From the NCBI RefSeq assembly GCF_002869965.1, contig NZ_PEBS01000031.1:1-61450 (forward strand): DNA of 61,450 nucleotides, read 5' to 3'. The notes beneath the pieces were generated by a model that was not told the origin of the DNA, searched no databases, and saw only the letters and a program-made list of their open reading frames with translations. Shown piece after piece: positions 11,151 to 20,155 of this stretch. The DNA comes from Janthinobacterium sp. ROICE36 (lineage in GTDB: Bacteria; Pseudomonadota; Gammaproteobacteria; Burkholderiales; Burkholderiaceae_D). Made by a program: the position numbers and the translations under genes. Position 1 is the stretch's first letter; the number at the start of each line of letters is the position of its first letter.

Positions 11151-12941
11151 ATGAGCTATCAAGCCCCGCTGAAAGACATGTTGTTCGTGATGAAAGAACT
11201 GGCCGGCCTGGCCGAAATCCATACTTTACCTGGCTGCGAAGACGCCACGCCCGACACGGCCGAGGCCGTGCTGGAAGAGAACGCCAAATTCTGCAGTGCC
11301 GTGGTGGCCCCCCTGAACTGGCCCAGCGACAAGGAACCGAGCTTCTGGCACGACGGCCAGGTCACCACCTCGAAAGGCTTCAAGGAAGCCTTCAAGGCCT
11401 ACGGTGAAGCGGGCTGGCAGGGCGTACAGCATCCGACCGAGTTCGGCGGCCAGGGCTTGCCCAAGCTGCTGGCCACGCCGTGCATCGAAATGCTGAATTC
11501 GGCCAGCATCTCGTTTGCCCTCGTGGCCCTGCTGTCGGACGGCGCCATCGAAGCGCTGTTGACGGCCGGCAGCGATGAACAGAAGGCGGTCTACCTGGAA
11601 AACCTGGTGTCGGGCAAGTGGACGGGCACCATGAATCTGACGGAGCCGCAAGCGGGGTCCGATCTGGCCGCCGTGCGCACGCGCGCCGTGCCGCAGGGCG
11701 ACGGCACGTATAAAGTCTTCGGCACGAAAATTTTCATCACCTACGGCGAGCACGACATGGCGGAAAACATCGTCCACCTGGTGCTGGCCCGCACGCCGGA
11801 CGCGCCCGCTGGCGTGAAAGGCATCTCGCTGTTCATCGTGCCGAAATTCCTCGTCAATGCGGACGGCAGCCTGGGCGAGCGCAACGATGCCCATTGCGTC
11901 TCCATCGAGCACAAGCTGGGCATCAAGGCCAGCCCGACGGCGGTATTGCAATTCGGCGATCATGGCGGCGCCATCGGCACCCTGGTGGGCGAGGAAAACT
12001 GCGGCCTCGAATACATGTTCATCATGATGAACGCAGCCCGTTTCGGCGTGGGCTTGCAAGGTATCGGCCTGGCCGAGCGCGCTTACCAGCAGGCCGTGGC
12101 GTTCGCCAAGGACCGCGTGCAATCGCGCGACCTGGCGGGTTCGCCTGGCCCCGTTTCCATCATCCACCACCCGGACGTACGCCGCATGCTGATGTCGATG
12201 CGCTCGCAAACGGAGGCGGCGCGCGCGCTGGCCTACGTGGGCGCGGCCATCAGCGACGTGGCGCACCACCATCCGGACGCTGCCGTGCGTGCGGAAAGCC
12301 TGGCCACCTATGAATACCTGGTGCCGGTGATCAAGGGTTGGTCCACGGAAATGTCGCAGGATGTCACGCGCGACGGCGTGCAAGTGCATGGTGGCATGGG
12401 TTTCATTGAGGAAACAGGCGCGGCTCAGCATTACCGCGACGCCAAGATTCTCACCATCTACGAAGGCACGACCGCCATCCAGGCGAATGACCTGGTGGGG
12501 CGCAAGACGGTGCGCGACGGCGGCGCCGTTGCCAAGGCCATCATCGCCCAGGTGCGCGCCACGGAAGCCCAGTTGGGCGAGCTCTCCGGCGCCGACTTCC
12601 AGGCCATGCAGCGCCACCTGGCCGAAGGCAGCGCCGCGCTCGAAGCGGTGGTGGAATACGTGGTGGCGAACATGAAGACGGATATCAAGGCCGTGTTTGC
12701 GGGCAGCGTGCCGTATCTGACACTGGCCGGCATCGTGCTGGGCGGCTGGCAAATGGCGCGCGCGGCCGTGGTGGCGCAGCAAAAGCTGGGTGAGGGCAGC
12801 GGCGACGCCTCTTTCTACAAGGCAAAAATCGCCACGGCGCGCTTCTTTGCCGACCACATCCTGTCGCAAGCGCCGGGCTTGCGCGCCACCATCATCGACG
12901 GCAGCGCGGGCGTGATGGCTTTGTCGGAAGAGCAGTTTTAA
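11151..12941 (+). CDS. Acyl-CoA dehydrogenase, long (about 600-residue) form
   Basis: This 596-residue flavoenzyme would oxidise an acyl-CoA and pass electrons to the adjacent ETF. The middle domain has MNLTEPQAGSDLAAVRTRA and the flavin-binding KIFITYGEHDM. The C-terminal catalytic helix carries the base in IYEGTTAIQANDLVGRK, and VHGGMGFIEETGAAQHYRDAKI is intact. An N-terminal helical extension (about the first 40 residues) and an extra C-terminal domain of about 130 residues match the longer beta-oxidation-type dehydrogenases. Substrate length cannot be deduced. The GGAGAGAG ribosome-binding site precedes the ATG. Confidence 0.93.
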   Translation: MSYQAPLKDMLFVMKELAGLAEIHTLPGCEDATPDTAEAVLEENAKFCSAVVAPLNWPSDKEPSFWHDGQVTTSKGFKEAFKAYGEAGWQGVQHPTEFGGQGLPKLLATPCIEMLNSASISFALVALLSDGAIEALLTAGSDEQKAVYLENLVSGKWTGTMNLTEPQAGSDLAAVRTRAVPQGDGTYKVFGTKIFITYGEHDMAENIVHLVLARTPDAPAGVKGISLFIVPKFLVNADGSLGERNDAHCVSIEHKLGIKASPTAVLQFGDHGGAIGTLVGEENCGLEYMFIMMNAARFGVGLQGIGLAERAYQQAVAFAKDRVQSRDLAGSPGPVSIIHHPDVRRMLMSMRSQTEAARALAYVGAAISDVAHHHPDAAVRAESLATYEYLVPVIKGWSTEMSQDVTRDGVQVHGGMGFIEETGAAQHYRDAKILTIYEGTTAIQANDLVGRKTVRDGGAVAKAIIAQVRATEAQLGELSGADFQAMQRHLAEGSAALEAVVEYVVANMKTDIKAVFAGSVPYLTLAGIVLGGWQMARAAVVAQQKLGEGSGDASFYKAKIATARFFADHILSQAPGLRATIIDGSAGVMALSEEQF

Positions 12942-12974
12942 GTTGCCTCCTTGCCGGTGAAAACCGGCAAAATG

Positions 12975-13014
12975 CAAAAAAAGCGCTGGAGAGTGATTTC
13001 CAGCGCTTTTTTAT
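12975..13014. terminator. Bidirectional terminator
   Basis: An A-run and the stem AAGCGCTGGA...TCCAGCGCTT are followed by a T-run, so the structure works on both strands. It separates the acyl-CoA dehydrogenase from the convergent glycine-zipper gene. Confidence 0.85.
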
Positions 13015-13051
13015 TTCTAGCAAGAATGCTTGGGAAAGCGTTCAGGCATTC

Positions 13052-13678
13052 TTATCGGCGGGCGATGCCGTTGCCGGAATTGCGTACCAAGTCGCCAGCC
13101 GCCAGGCCAGGGTCCTGGTCAAACGCGAAGTCGGCCTTGGCGCCCGTTTCATATTGCACGGTGACGGTCCACGTCTTGGCATTCTTCATGTGACCTTCGA
13201 CTTGCTTGCCTGCGTAAGCGCCGCCAGCGGCGCCGGCCAGGGTGGCCAGGTCCTTGCCGCGTCCGCCGCCGACCTGGCGGCCCAGCAGGGCGCCTGCCAC
13301 GCCGCCGCCGATCAGGCCCAGCGCGCCGCCTTCGCCCGCTTTTTCAGCGACGTTGACTGCCAGCACCTTGCCGCAATCGGCGCAGATCTGATGCTGTGGC
13401 TGCTTGGCTGGCTGGCTGGCGTAGGAATTGCCTGCCTTTTGCGCGGCCTTGGCGTTGATGATGGCTTGGTTGTATTCGCCCTTGGCGTCGCGCAGGCATT
13501 GCATGCGGGTTTTCGAGGTGGTTTCTTCTGCGCACAGTTTCTTGTCGTCCGCATAGCGCGTGCTGGCTTGCTTCGTGTCGTAGGCGTATTGCGCCTTCGG
13601 CGACAGGTTTTGCGCGAAGGCGGATGTGCTGAACAGGGCCGTGATGGCGACTGCGAGGATGAGTGGGCGACGAATCAT
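13052..13678 (-). CDS. Glycine-zipper 2TM-domain envelope protein
   Basis: This 208-residue secreted protein has a signal peptide ending around AFAQN. It then has a region with several cysteines, including CADCGK (about residue 97), and a glycine-zipper segment (about 115-158, GGALGLIGGGVAGALLGRQVG) of the SlyB/Rickettsia 17 kDa antigen type. A charged C-terminal domain of about 40 residues completes it. There is no lipobox cysteine after the signal peptide, so it is periplasmic or outer-membrane associated, not a lipoprotein. Such proteins are linked to envelope stability; no specific role is assigned. Confidence 0.82.
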   Translation of the reverse strand: MIRRPLILAVAITALFSTSAFAQNLSPKAQYAYDTKQASTRYADDKKLCAEETTSKTRMQCLRDAKGEYNQAIINAKAAQKAGNSYASQPAKQPQHQICADCGKVLAVNVAEKAGEGGALGLIGGGVAGALLGRQVGGGRGKDLATLAGAAGGAYAGKQVEGHMKNAKTWTVTVQYETGAKADFAFDQDPGLAAGDLVRNSGNGIARR

Positions 13679-13812
13679 GATCTTCTCCTAGGGGTGTTGA
13701 ATGTGCCAGTAATGCCGGTATTGTGACTGCAGTATAGAGGAAAATCATGATTGCTTACCAACACTTACATGTGCGTGCAAGGGGGCGGAGTGATGCTGTT
13801 CCCATGGGGAAA

Positions 13813-14247
13813 TTAACCGTAGGCGCCGCCTGTGTACAGCAAATCGAACAGGCGCGCCATGGTGGCGATCAGCACGCCGGCGCCTAGCATCAAGGTAGCG
13901 ACCAGCACCACGGCCAGGGGCCAGCCCGTGTCCGACAGGCGGCCGGAGGCGACGTTGTAGCGGGCATCCCACTTGTCATCCGGCATCAAGCCGAGGACCA
14001 ACGCTTCCAGGAAGCCGCCCAGGGCGGACAGGGTCAGCGGCAGTATCTGGTAAAACCAGTCGGCCTCGGGAAACAATTGGCGCAGCAGCAAGGTGGCGGG
14101 CAGGGCGGCCAGATGCAGCCAGCCCCAGCGGTCTTTGGCGCCATGCAGGTAGAAGCGGTGCGCGCCCAGCATGCCCAGCAGGAAGGCCAGCAAGGTGGTG
14201 AATGCCTTGTTCTTGTGCGACTGTTGCAAAATGGTGGCGGTGGTCAT
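13813..14247 (-). CDS. TM2-domain membrane protein
   Basis: The 144-residue protein opens with a charged stretch and then the TM2-domain pattern KNKAFTTLLAFLLGMLGAHRFYLHG, followed by three further hydrophobic segments ending near the C-terminus. TM2/NINE proteins are small inner-membrane proteins of unknown function. It is separated by 134 bases from the glycine-zipper gene on the same strand and is divergent from the rpsP operon. Confidence 0.82.
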   Translation of the reverse strand: MTTATILQQSHKNKAFTTLLAFLLGMLGAHRFYLHGAKDRWGWLHLAALPATLLLRQLFPEADWFYQILPLTLSALGGFLEALVLGLMPDDKWDARYNVASGRLSDTGWPLAVVLVATLMLGAGVLIATMARLFDLLYTGGAYG

Positions 14248-14454
14248 GGGACTCCAGAGTTGCTCATCGGTAAAGATTGCCAGTATCGGCCATCGTCTCG
14301 CACAACGATAGCACTTTCCTGTGGCGTTTATGCAATGATTTGGCGTGATTTAATGCCATGGCCGGCACGATAGGCGCAGACGCCTATTGCGTCTTCGTCC
14401 ACGACTGGTCATAATGTTTGATTAGCCCAAATTACACGCCCGTCATCATAACGC

Positions 14455-14484
14455 TTGCTGCCTGGCGGTAAAGCGCGCTATAAT
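14455..14484 (+). promoter_or_regulatory. Sigma-70 promoter of the rpsP operon
   Basis: TTGCTG (14455-14460), an 18-base spacer, and a perfect TATAAT (14479-14484) lie 40 bases before rpsP. Confidence 0.75.
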
Positions 14485-14524
14485 TTGCGGCTTTTTCCGC
14501 CTCAGCACACTTTTTGGAAATATT

Positions 14525-14776
14525 ATGGTCGTTATTCGTTTAGCTCGTGGAGGCGCCAAGAAGCGCCCGTTCTTCAACATCGTCGCTACTGATTCGCGCA
14601 ATCGCCGCGACGGTCGCTTCATTGAGCGTATCGGTTTTTACAACCCGATGGCGCAAGGTGGCGAAGTTCCACTGCGTATCACCGCAGACCGTCTGGCCTA
14701 CTGGCAAGGCGTTGGCGCACAATTGTCGCCAACCGTTGCTCGCCTGGTAGCCAGCAACAACAAAGCAGCAGCTTAA
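14525..14776 (+). CDS. rpsP: 30S ribosomal protein S16
   Basis: The 83-residue S16 begins [17 protein letters not shown] and contains the conserved [19 protein letters not shown] block that contacts 16S rRNA. It is the first gene of the conserved rpsP-rimM-trmD-rplS operon, directly behind a strong promoter. Confidence 0.98.
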   Translation: MVVIRLARGGAKKRPFFNIVATDSRNRRDGRFIERIGFYNPMAQGGEVPLRITADRLAYWQGVGAQLSPTVARLVASNNKAAA

Positions 14777-14789
14777 TTAGATCACTGGT

Positions 14790-15347
14790 TTGACGGTCAA
14801 GACTGCATCCGGGGTGAAAGTCCCCGATGACCTGGTACAGGTAGGCTATGTCTCCGGTGCTTATGGCATTGCTGGCGGGGTCAGGATCACTCCTTTCTCC
14901 GACGACGCGGATGCATTATTAAGCGTCAATACCTGGTGGTTTGATAAACCGACCTTGCATGATGTTCAAGTCAGGCAAGCGAAGTTACACGGCGGCGACG
15001 TCGTGGCCCAGCTGGTGGGTGTGGTCGGGCGGGATGCCGCAGAAGCGCTGAAAGGCGTCTCTGTGCAAATTCCGCGTAGCCATTTCCCGACGCTGACGGC
15101 CGATGAATTTTATTGGTCCGATCTGATCGGACTGACAGTTGAGAATTTGCAAGGCGAGTGCCTCGGCACAGTGCACGACATGATGAGCAATGGTCCGCAG
15201 TCGATCTTGCGCGTTACGCCCGTCGCCACTGCCGATGAGACCGTTGAAAAGGCGCCTGAGCGCCTGATCCCGTTTGTTGCTCAGTTTGTCATCAATGTTG
15301 ACAAGGCTGCCAGCAAGATCACGGTCGACTGGGGCCTCGATTATTAA
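14790..15347 (+). CDS. rimM: Ribosome maturation factor RimM
   Basis: RimM binds S19 and helps mature the 30S head domain. The protein has the N-terminal beta-barrel (VQVGYVSGAYGIAGGVRI) and the C-terminal PRC-barrel (DEFYWSDLIGLTVENLQGECLGTVHDM, ending in DWGLDY). No ATG is available at the N-terminus. The open frame begins at TTG (14790), and GTG at 14814 gives an alternative start eight codons later. Neither has a clear ribosome-binding site, and translation may be coupled to rpsP, whose stop lies 13 bases upstream. Confidence 0.93.
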   Translation: MTVKTASGVKVPDDLVQVGYVSGAYGIAGGVRITPFSDDADALLSVNTWWFDKPTLHDVQVRQAKLHGGDVVAQLVGVVGRDAAEALKGVSVQIPRSHFPTLTADEFYWSDLIGLTVENLQGECLGTVHDMMSNGPQSILRVTPVATADETVEKAPERLIPFVAQFVINVDKAASKITVDWGLDY

Positions 15348-15397
15348 ACCGCCTGCGCTTTATATTGCGCCGGGCAAACTTTGCAGGATGGTGAACG

Positions 15398-16144
15398 ATG
15401 CAATTTGATGTCGTGACCCTGTTCCCGGAAATGTTTGCCGCGCTGACGCAGTCGGGTGTGACCCGGCGCGCCTTCGAGCAGGGTAAATGTGGCTTGTCGC
15501 TGTGGAATCCCCGTGATTTCACGACCGACAATCACCGTACCGTGGATGACCGCCCGTATGGCGGCGGCCCCGGCATGGTGATGATGGCGCGTCCCCTCGA
15601 AGCGGCAATGAATGCCGCGAAGCAACGCCAGACCGCATTGGGACTGGCGGCGCCGCGCGTGGTGTTCATGTCGCCGCAAGGCCGTCCGCTGACGCACGAG
15701 CGCGTCACGCAGCTGAAAGCCGAGCCTGGTTTGGTGATCCTGTGTGGTCGCTACGAAGCCGTGGACCAGCGTTTGCTGGAGCGTTGCGTCGACGAAGAAA
15801 TTAGTGTCGGTGACTTTGTCCTGTCGGGCGGTGAATTGCCTGCCATGGCGCTGATGGATGCGGTGATCCGCCTGTTGCCGGGTGTCTTGAACACCGAGGC
15901 ATCGGCCATCGAGGATAGCTTCGTCAATGGCTTGCTCGATTCGCCGCACTACACGCGGCCGGAAACATATGAAGGCATGGCCGTGCCGCCCGTCTTGATG
16001 GGTGGTAATCATGCCGAGATCGTCAAGTGGCGCCGCCAGCGCATGCTGGAAGCGACCGCGACAAAGCGGCCTGACCTGCTGGTCAGTGCACGCGCAGCCG
16101 GCTTGCTCAGCAAGACCGACGAAAAATTCTTGGCCAGCCTGTAA
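15398..16144 (+). CDS. trmD: tRNA (guanine-N1)-methyltransferase
   Basis: The 248-residue SPOUT methyltransferase makes m1G37 in tRNA and prevents frameshifting. It opens [16 protein letters not shown]. It has the conserved [14 protein letters not shown], the trefoil-knot SAM-binding residues in [12 protein letters not shown] and [12 protein letters not shown], and the late catalytic segment [12 protein letters not shown]. Position and length are normal for the operon. Confidence 0.98.
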   Translation: MQFDVVTLFPEMFAALTQSGVTRRAFEQGKCGLSLWNPRDFTTDNHRTVDDRPYGGGPGMVMMARPLEAAMNAAKQRQTALGLAAPRVVFMSPQGRPLTHERVTQLKAEPGLVILCGRYEAVDQRLLERCVDEEISVGDFVLSGGELPAMALMDAVIRLLPGVLNTEASAIEDSFVNGLLDSPHYTRPETYEGMAVPPVLMGGNHAEIVKWRRQRMLEATATKRPDLLVSARAAGLLSKTDEKFLASL

Positions 16145-16274
16145 GCCGTCTGCGGACGACCGGCAGGGTGGCCAGTAGTGCCGGGCATGTTGCCCAAATT
16201 GTGTTACCCATCCTCTACCGGGCGGATACTTGCTATCCACAGTGCGCCGGCATGATGGTTTTCGGAGTTATAAA

Positions 16275-16658
16275 ATGGACTTGATTCAACAATTAGAGCA
16301 GGAAGAAATTGCTCGTCTGGGTAAAACCATTCCTGAATTCGCACCAGGCGATACCGTTATCGTCAGCGTCAACGTAGTCGAAGGCACGCGCAAGCGCGCC
16401 CAGGCTTACGAAGGCGTCGTTATCTCCCGTCGTAACCGTGGCCTGAACTCGAACTTCATCGTTCGCAAGATCTCGTCCGGCGAAGGCGTCGAGCGTACGT
16501 TCCAACTGTACTCGCCGCTGATCGCTTCGATCGAAGTGAAACGCCGTGGTGATGTTCGCCGCGCCAAGCTGTACTATCTGCGTGAGCGTTCGGGTAAATC
16601 GGCGCGTATCAAAGAAAAATTGCCAAATCGCCGCGTTGTGGCGAAAGCAAGCGCGTAA
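16275..16658 (+). CDS. rplS: 50S ribosomal protein L19
   Basis: The 127-residue L19 starts [15 protein letters not shown], with [16 protein letters not shown] and the RNA-contacting [39 protein letters not shown]. The ATG at 16275 is the family start; the open frame extends further upstream without support. It ends the four-gene operon ahead of a terminator. Confidence 0.98.
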   Translation: MDLIQQLEQEEIARLGKTIPEFAPGDTVIVSVNVVEGTRKRAQAYEGVVISRRNRGLNSNFIVRKISSGEGVERTFQLYSPLIASIEVKRRGDVRRAKLYYLRERSGKSARIKEKLPNRRVVAKASA

Positions 16659-16677
16659 TATCAGCGTCTGCGTTGGG

Positions 16678-16709
16678 AAAAGGGGTGCCGTATTGGTGCC
16701 CCTTTTTTT
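16678..16709 (+). terminator. Terminator of the rpsP-rplS operon
   Basis: The stem AAAGGGG...CCCCTTT, extended inwards by two wobble and two G-C pairs, is followed by a seven-base T-run. Confidence 0.8.
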
Positions 16710-16723
16710 ATTCTGAATTACTA

Positions 16724-17398
16724 ATGGGACAAGCTGCCATGGCCACCATCGCATTTGATCCACAACAACTCGCCATCGATAGTATCGCCGGCGAGGCGGC
16801 GCTGGACGCCGTGCGCCTGACGCCCGACTGGCTGCGTCAGCGCCTGGCCGAACAGCCTGACTGGCAGCCAGAGATTACCCAGGATTTCCTTTCCGTCCGT
16901 GCCGTGCCCGTGCGCGCCGCCGTGCTCATTCCCCTGGTGCAACGCCCGCAAGGCTTGACCATCTTGCTGACCATGCGCACCAACCACCTGAGCAGCCATG
17001 CGGGTCAGGTCAGCTTTCCCGGCGGTCGCAGCGAAGCCTTCGATGCGTCGCCCATCGCCACGGCCTTGCGCGAAACGCAAGAAGAGGTGGGCCTGGCGCG
17101 CGAGCATATCGAAGTGCTGGGTTGCCTGCCCGACTACCTGACGGGCACCGGCTACCAGGTCACGCCCGTGGTGGGCCTGGTGACGCCGCCGTTCGAACTG
17201 CGTGCCGACCCGTCCGAAGTGGCGGAAATCTTTGAGGTGCCGCTGGCCTTCCTGATGGATGGCCTCAACCATCAGCGCCTGTCGGTAGAATTGCCCGGTG
17301 GACGGCGCTCGTTCTACGCCATGCCGTACGAGCGCTTCTACATTTGGGGCGCCACCGCCGGCATGCTGCGTAATCTGTTTCACCTCTTGCGCGCGTAA
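16724..17398 (+). CDS. Nudix hydrolase, CoA pyrophosphatase (NudL) type
   Basis: This 224-residue protein has a complete Nudix box (GGRSEAFDASPIATALRETQEEVGL, stated here by its key residues G, E, R-E-x-x-E-E and G). The preceding SSHAGQVSFPGG is the UPF0035-type signature of CoA diphosphatases, which split CoA or acyl-CoA into 4'-phosphopantetheine and ADP derivatives. A second ATG five codons in (16739) is also possible. It lies between rplS and a CobD-like gene on the same strand, with its own short leader after the rplS terminator. Confidence 0.88.
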   Translation: MGQAAMATIAFDPQQLAIDSIAGEAALDAVRLTPDWLRQRLAEQPDWQPEITQDFLSVRAVPVRAAVLIPLVQRPQGLTILLTMRTNHLSSHAGQVSFPGGRSEAFDASPIATALRETQEEVGLAREHIEVLGCLPDYLTGTGYQVTPVVGLVTPPFELRADPSEVAEIFEVPLAFLMDGLNHQRLSVELPGGRRSFYAMPYERFYIWGATAGMLRNLFHLLRA

Positions 17399-17495
17399 AA
17401 TGGCGCCCCGCACGTAATAAGTTTGATTCCAGCACTGCACTGCGCTATCGTAGCGGGCATTGCGGTATTGCTGAAAAAGACAAAAAGGACGTTTG

Positions 17496-18455
17496 ATGAC
17501 ATTTCTCTCCATACTTTGCGCATTGCTGATCGAGCAGCTCAAACCTTTGCGCGCGGACAATCCGATCTACGCCGAAATCAAGAGCCTGGCAATGCGCATG
17601 GAGACCTGGTTCAATGCCGGCCACGCCAACCATGGCCGCATGGGCTGGTTCCTCATGATCGGCGTGCTGATGCTGCCGACGGCAAGCGTGTACTGGCTCT
17701 TGCAGCATTATCAGCTGACCCTGCTGGCCTTTGCCTGGAACGTGCTCATCGTCTACCTGACCCTGGGTTTTCGCCATTACAGCCATTACTTCACTTCGAT
17801 CCAGCTGGCCCTGAGCGCCGGTGACGAAGCGACCGCGCGCACCTTGCTGGCAGACTGGACCAAACTCGACACGGTGGGCATGGAAGCGAGCGAAATCGCC
17901 CGCATCGCCGTGGAAAAAGCCCTGATCACCACGCATCGCAATGTGTTTGGCGTCTTCTTCTGGTTCCTCATGCCGCTGGGCCCTGCCTGCGCCGTGATGT
18001 ATCGCGTGGCCGAATACCTGGCACGCGCCTGGAACGAACCCGAACACATGCGTAATGAAGCTTTCGGCCAGTTTGCCGCGCGCGCCTTTTACTGGATCGA
18101 CTGGATCCCCGTGCGCCTGACGGCCGTGGCGTTTGCCGTGGTCGGCAATTTCGAGGATGCCATTTACGCCTGGCGTAATTTCGCCCAGCGCTGGCAGGAC
18201 GAGGCCATCGGCATCATCCTGACGGCTGGTGGCGGCGCCATGGGCGTACGCCTTGGCACGCCTGCGGAAACGGCGGCGCGCGTGCTGACGACGCCGGATC
18301 TGGCCGTCGATGACAGCGACAGCGAAAACGATATCTTGCCCGGCGAAGAGCCGGGCGCGCGCGCCTTGCAGAGCACAGTGGGCCTGGTATGGCGCGCCTT
18401 GCTGCTGTGGATGCTGCTGCTGCTGTTGATGTCGGGCGCCGTTTTCCTCGGCTGA
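17496..18455 (+). CDS. CobD/CbiB-like membrane protein
   Basis: This 319-residue inner-membrane protein has an N-terminal helix (MTFLSILCALLIEQLKPL), further hydrophobic segments around residues 50-90 and 150-170, and a final membrane helix. The pattern of FWFLMPLGPACAVMYRVAEYLA and WIPVRLTAVAFAVVGNFEDAI resembles the CobD/CbiB family (adenosylcobinamide-phosphate synthesis). No cobalamin gene is nearby, and betaproteobacteria carry such a CbiB-related gene of unclear role, so a cobalamin function is not claimed. The ATG at 17496 follows an AAAAAGGAC ribosome-binding site. Confidence 0.75.
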   Translation: MTFLSILCALLIEQLKPLRADNPIYAEIKSLAMRMETWFNAGHANHGRMGWFLMIGVLMLPTASVYWLLQHYQLTLLAFAWNVLIVYLTLGFRHYSHYFTSIQLALSAGDEATARTLLADWTKLDTVGMEASEIARIAVEKALITTHRNVFGVFFWFLMPLGPACAVMYRVAEYLARAWNEPEHMRNEAFGQFAARAFYWIDWIPVRLTAVAFAVVGNFEDAIYAWRNFAQRWQDEAIGIILTAGGGAMGVRLGTPAETAARVLTTPDLAVDDSDSENDILPGEEPGARALQSTVGLVWRALLLWMLLLLLMSGAVFLG

Positions 18456-18508
18456 CGCGGGCGCACACGCGCTGTCCATGCGCCTTGCGCGTGGAACAAG
18501 GTTAAAAT

Positions 18509-18539
18509 GGGGGCTGGCGCGTTACGCGTGCCGGCCCCT
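18509..18539 (+). terminator. GC-rich hairpin after the CobD-like gene
   Basis: GGGGC-T-GGC...GCC-G-GCCCC forms a strong stem-loop about 55 bases beyond the stop, but only a short TGTTT follows. It is a possible terminator. Confidence 0.45.
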
Positions 18540-18588
18540 GTTTGCAGGGTTGGGGCAGATCGAGGTAGAACCCAAGTCTTCTATAAGA

Positions 18589-18594
18589 TATAAT
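18589..18594 (+). promoter_or_regulatory. -10 box upstream of the DUF3579 gene
   Basis: TATAAT within an AT-rich patch lies about 90 bases before the ATG. No good -35 box is seen at standard spacing. Confidence 0.4.
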
Positions 18595-18680
18595 ACTGAC
18601 TTACCGCAGCAAACGTAGTTGAATTACCAGCCCGGCTTACCCGCCGGGGCCATTCACGCAATCCAGTCCCGACAAGCCAC

Positions 18681-19016
18681 ATGGCCGAGTTATCTCAAAA
18701 AACAGGGGAACTCTCAGACGAGTTCTTCATCCTTGGTCTCACCAGCAATGGCAAGCAATTCCGACCCAGCGATTGGGCCGAGCGCCTTTGCGGAGTGATG
18801 TCCTGTTTCAATCCCGAAGGTGGCGGGCGCAATGCGCACCTCCAGTATTCGCCCTACGTGCGCCCGACCGTCGTCAATGGCGTCAAGTCGGTGGTGGTCA
18901 ACACCAAGCTGCGCGAGATCGAGCCCATGGCGTTTCACTTCGTGCGCGAGTTCGCCAAGGATAACGACCTGCAGATCGTCGAAGCCTGCTTCCTGCCGCC
19001 CCCCGAAGAAAAGTAA
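18681..19016 (+). CDS. DUF3579 family protein
   Basis: This 111-residue soluble protein has the conserved features of a small betaproteobacterial family: FFILGLTSNGKQFRPSDWAERLCGVMS near the N-terminus, then YSPYVRPTVVNGVKSVVVNTKLREIEP, and VREFAKDNDLQIVEACFLP at the end. The function is unknown. It is likely monocistronic: the next 318 bases hold no clear gene. Confidence 0.85.
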   Translation: MAELSQKTGELSDEFFILGLTSNGKQFRPSDWAERLCGVMSCFNPEGGGRNAHLQYSPYVRPTVVNGVKSVVVNTKLREIEPMAFHFVREFAKDNDLQIVEACFLPPPEEK

Positions 19017-19334
19017 GACCCGTTCATTTGATCTGGCGCAAAGCCCGCCACGGCCGGGCGGCGTAGCGTGGACACTCTGCCTCAAACGCAGTGGCGACAT
19101 GCGTATCGGCGACATCTGTACCCTGCACACCATTCATCGCGTCGCGCTTTGCGGCCGGCGATGCTCACCGGCTCGGCGCCCCCATACAGAGTACCGTTGC
19201 GCTTCTCCGCCACAAATCACTGCCGCTCGCTACGGCTTTGTCAGGTGTTCCGCTCGCCCGGTATTGCGCAATTCCGGTCAAGTCACGGCTTGCTGAAAAT
19301 GCTACAGTCGCTGCTCGTTCAAGGGGAAGCGTTC
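19017..19334. other. Unexplained 318-base intergenic segment
   Basis: Several frames are open across this GC-rich segment, but none has a ribosome-binding site, a recognisable domain or normal codon use. One frame would extend the AraC gene upstream by 89 codons with an Arg/Ser-rich peptide that looks like noise. The segment may be a repeated intergenic element or the remains of a gene. A plain T-rich terminator was not seen. Confidence 0.4.
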
Positions 19335-20153
19335 ATGCATTATCTGGCCAAGGCACTCTGGTATATCGAATCGCATTTTGCCGACAATCTCTCGCTCGGC
19401 GATATCGCCCACGTGGGCGGCGCCTCGCCCTGCCACCTGACGCGCGCGTTTGGCCTGGCCACGGGCCACTCCGTGATGCGCTATGTGCGGGCGCGCCGGC
19501 TCAGCGAGGCCGCCCTCTTGCTGGCGCAGGGCGCGCAAGACATTCTCAGTGTTGCGCTGCAGGCTGGCTACAGTTCCCACGAAGCATTTACACGGGCGTT
19601 CCGCGACCAATTCCAGATCACGCCGGAAAGAGTGCGGGCCCAGCGCCACGTCGACAACCTCGCACTGGTGGGTGCCATCAAAATGGATGTGGCGCCCGGC
19701 GTGGCCCTGCAAGCACCGCGTTTCGAGCAGGGGCCCGCCTTGCTGCTGGCGGGCCTGGTCGAACGGTATCGCGCGGAAACGTCTGCCGGTATTCCCGCCC
19801 TCTGGCAGCGCTTCCTGCCCCATGTGGCGCCCGGCCAACTGGTGTATGGCGTGTGCTGCAACAATGACGAGGCGGGCAATTTCGATTACCTGTGCGGCAT
19901 GCCCGTAAGCGATTTTTCCCAGGCCCCCGACGGCTGGACGCGGCTGCGCATCGCGCCGCAGCGCTATGCCGTGTTTCGTCACCGGGGCCATATTTCCACC
20001 ATCCGCGCCACCTGGCACACGCTGTGGAACGCGTGGCTGCCGCAGTCCGGGCTGGAGGTGGCGGACGCGCCTGATTTTGAACGCTACGACCAGCATTTCG
20101 ATCCCGCCAGCGGCATCGGCGGCGTGGAAATCTGGCTCCCCTTGAAAGCCTGA
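19335..20153 (+). CDS. AraC-family regulator with GyrI-like effector domain
   Basis: This 272-residue transcription factor has an N-terminal AraC DNA-binding domain (about residues 1-105) with two helix-turn-helix motifs (LSLGDIAHVGGASPCHLTRAF and ILSVALQAGYSSHEAFTRAFRDQF). A C-terminal GyrI/SOUL-like ligand domain covers about 115-272. The arrangement matches the Rob/SoxS-related regulators that sense small hydrophobic molecules. The ATG at 19335 follows AAGGGGAAG; an earlier ATG (19299) lacks a site. The stop is two bases before the Lnt-like gene, so they form an operon. Confidence 0.87.
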   Translation: MHYLAKALWYIESHFADNLSLGDIAHVGGASPCHLTRAFGLATGHSVMRYVRARRLSEAALLLAQGAQDILSVALQAGYSSHEAFTRAFRDQFQITPERVRAQRHVDNLALVGAIKMDVAPGVALQAPRFEQGPALLLAGLVERYRAETSAGIPALWQRFLPHVAPGQLVYGVCCNNDEAGNFDYLCGMPVSDFSQAPDGWTRLRIAPQRYAVFRHRGHISTIRATWHTLWNAWLPQSGLEVADAPDFERYDQHFDPASGIGGVEIWLPLKA

Positions 20154-20155
20154 GC

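Noticed and set aside
19100..19180. A short peptide resembling the start of CBS-domain proteins (MRIGDICT) before the AraC gene
   Set aside because: Only eight or so residues look similar and the frame soon becomes noise, so a CBS remnant cannot be supported.
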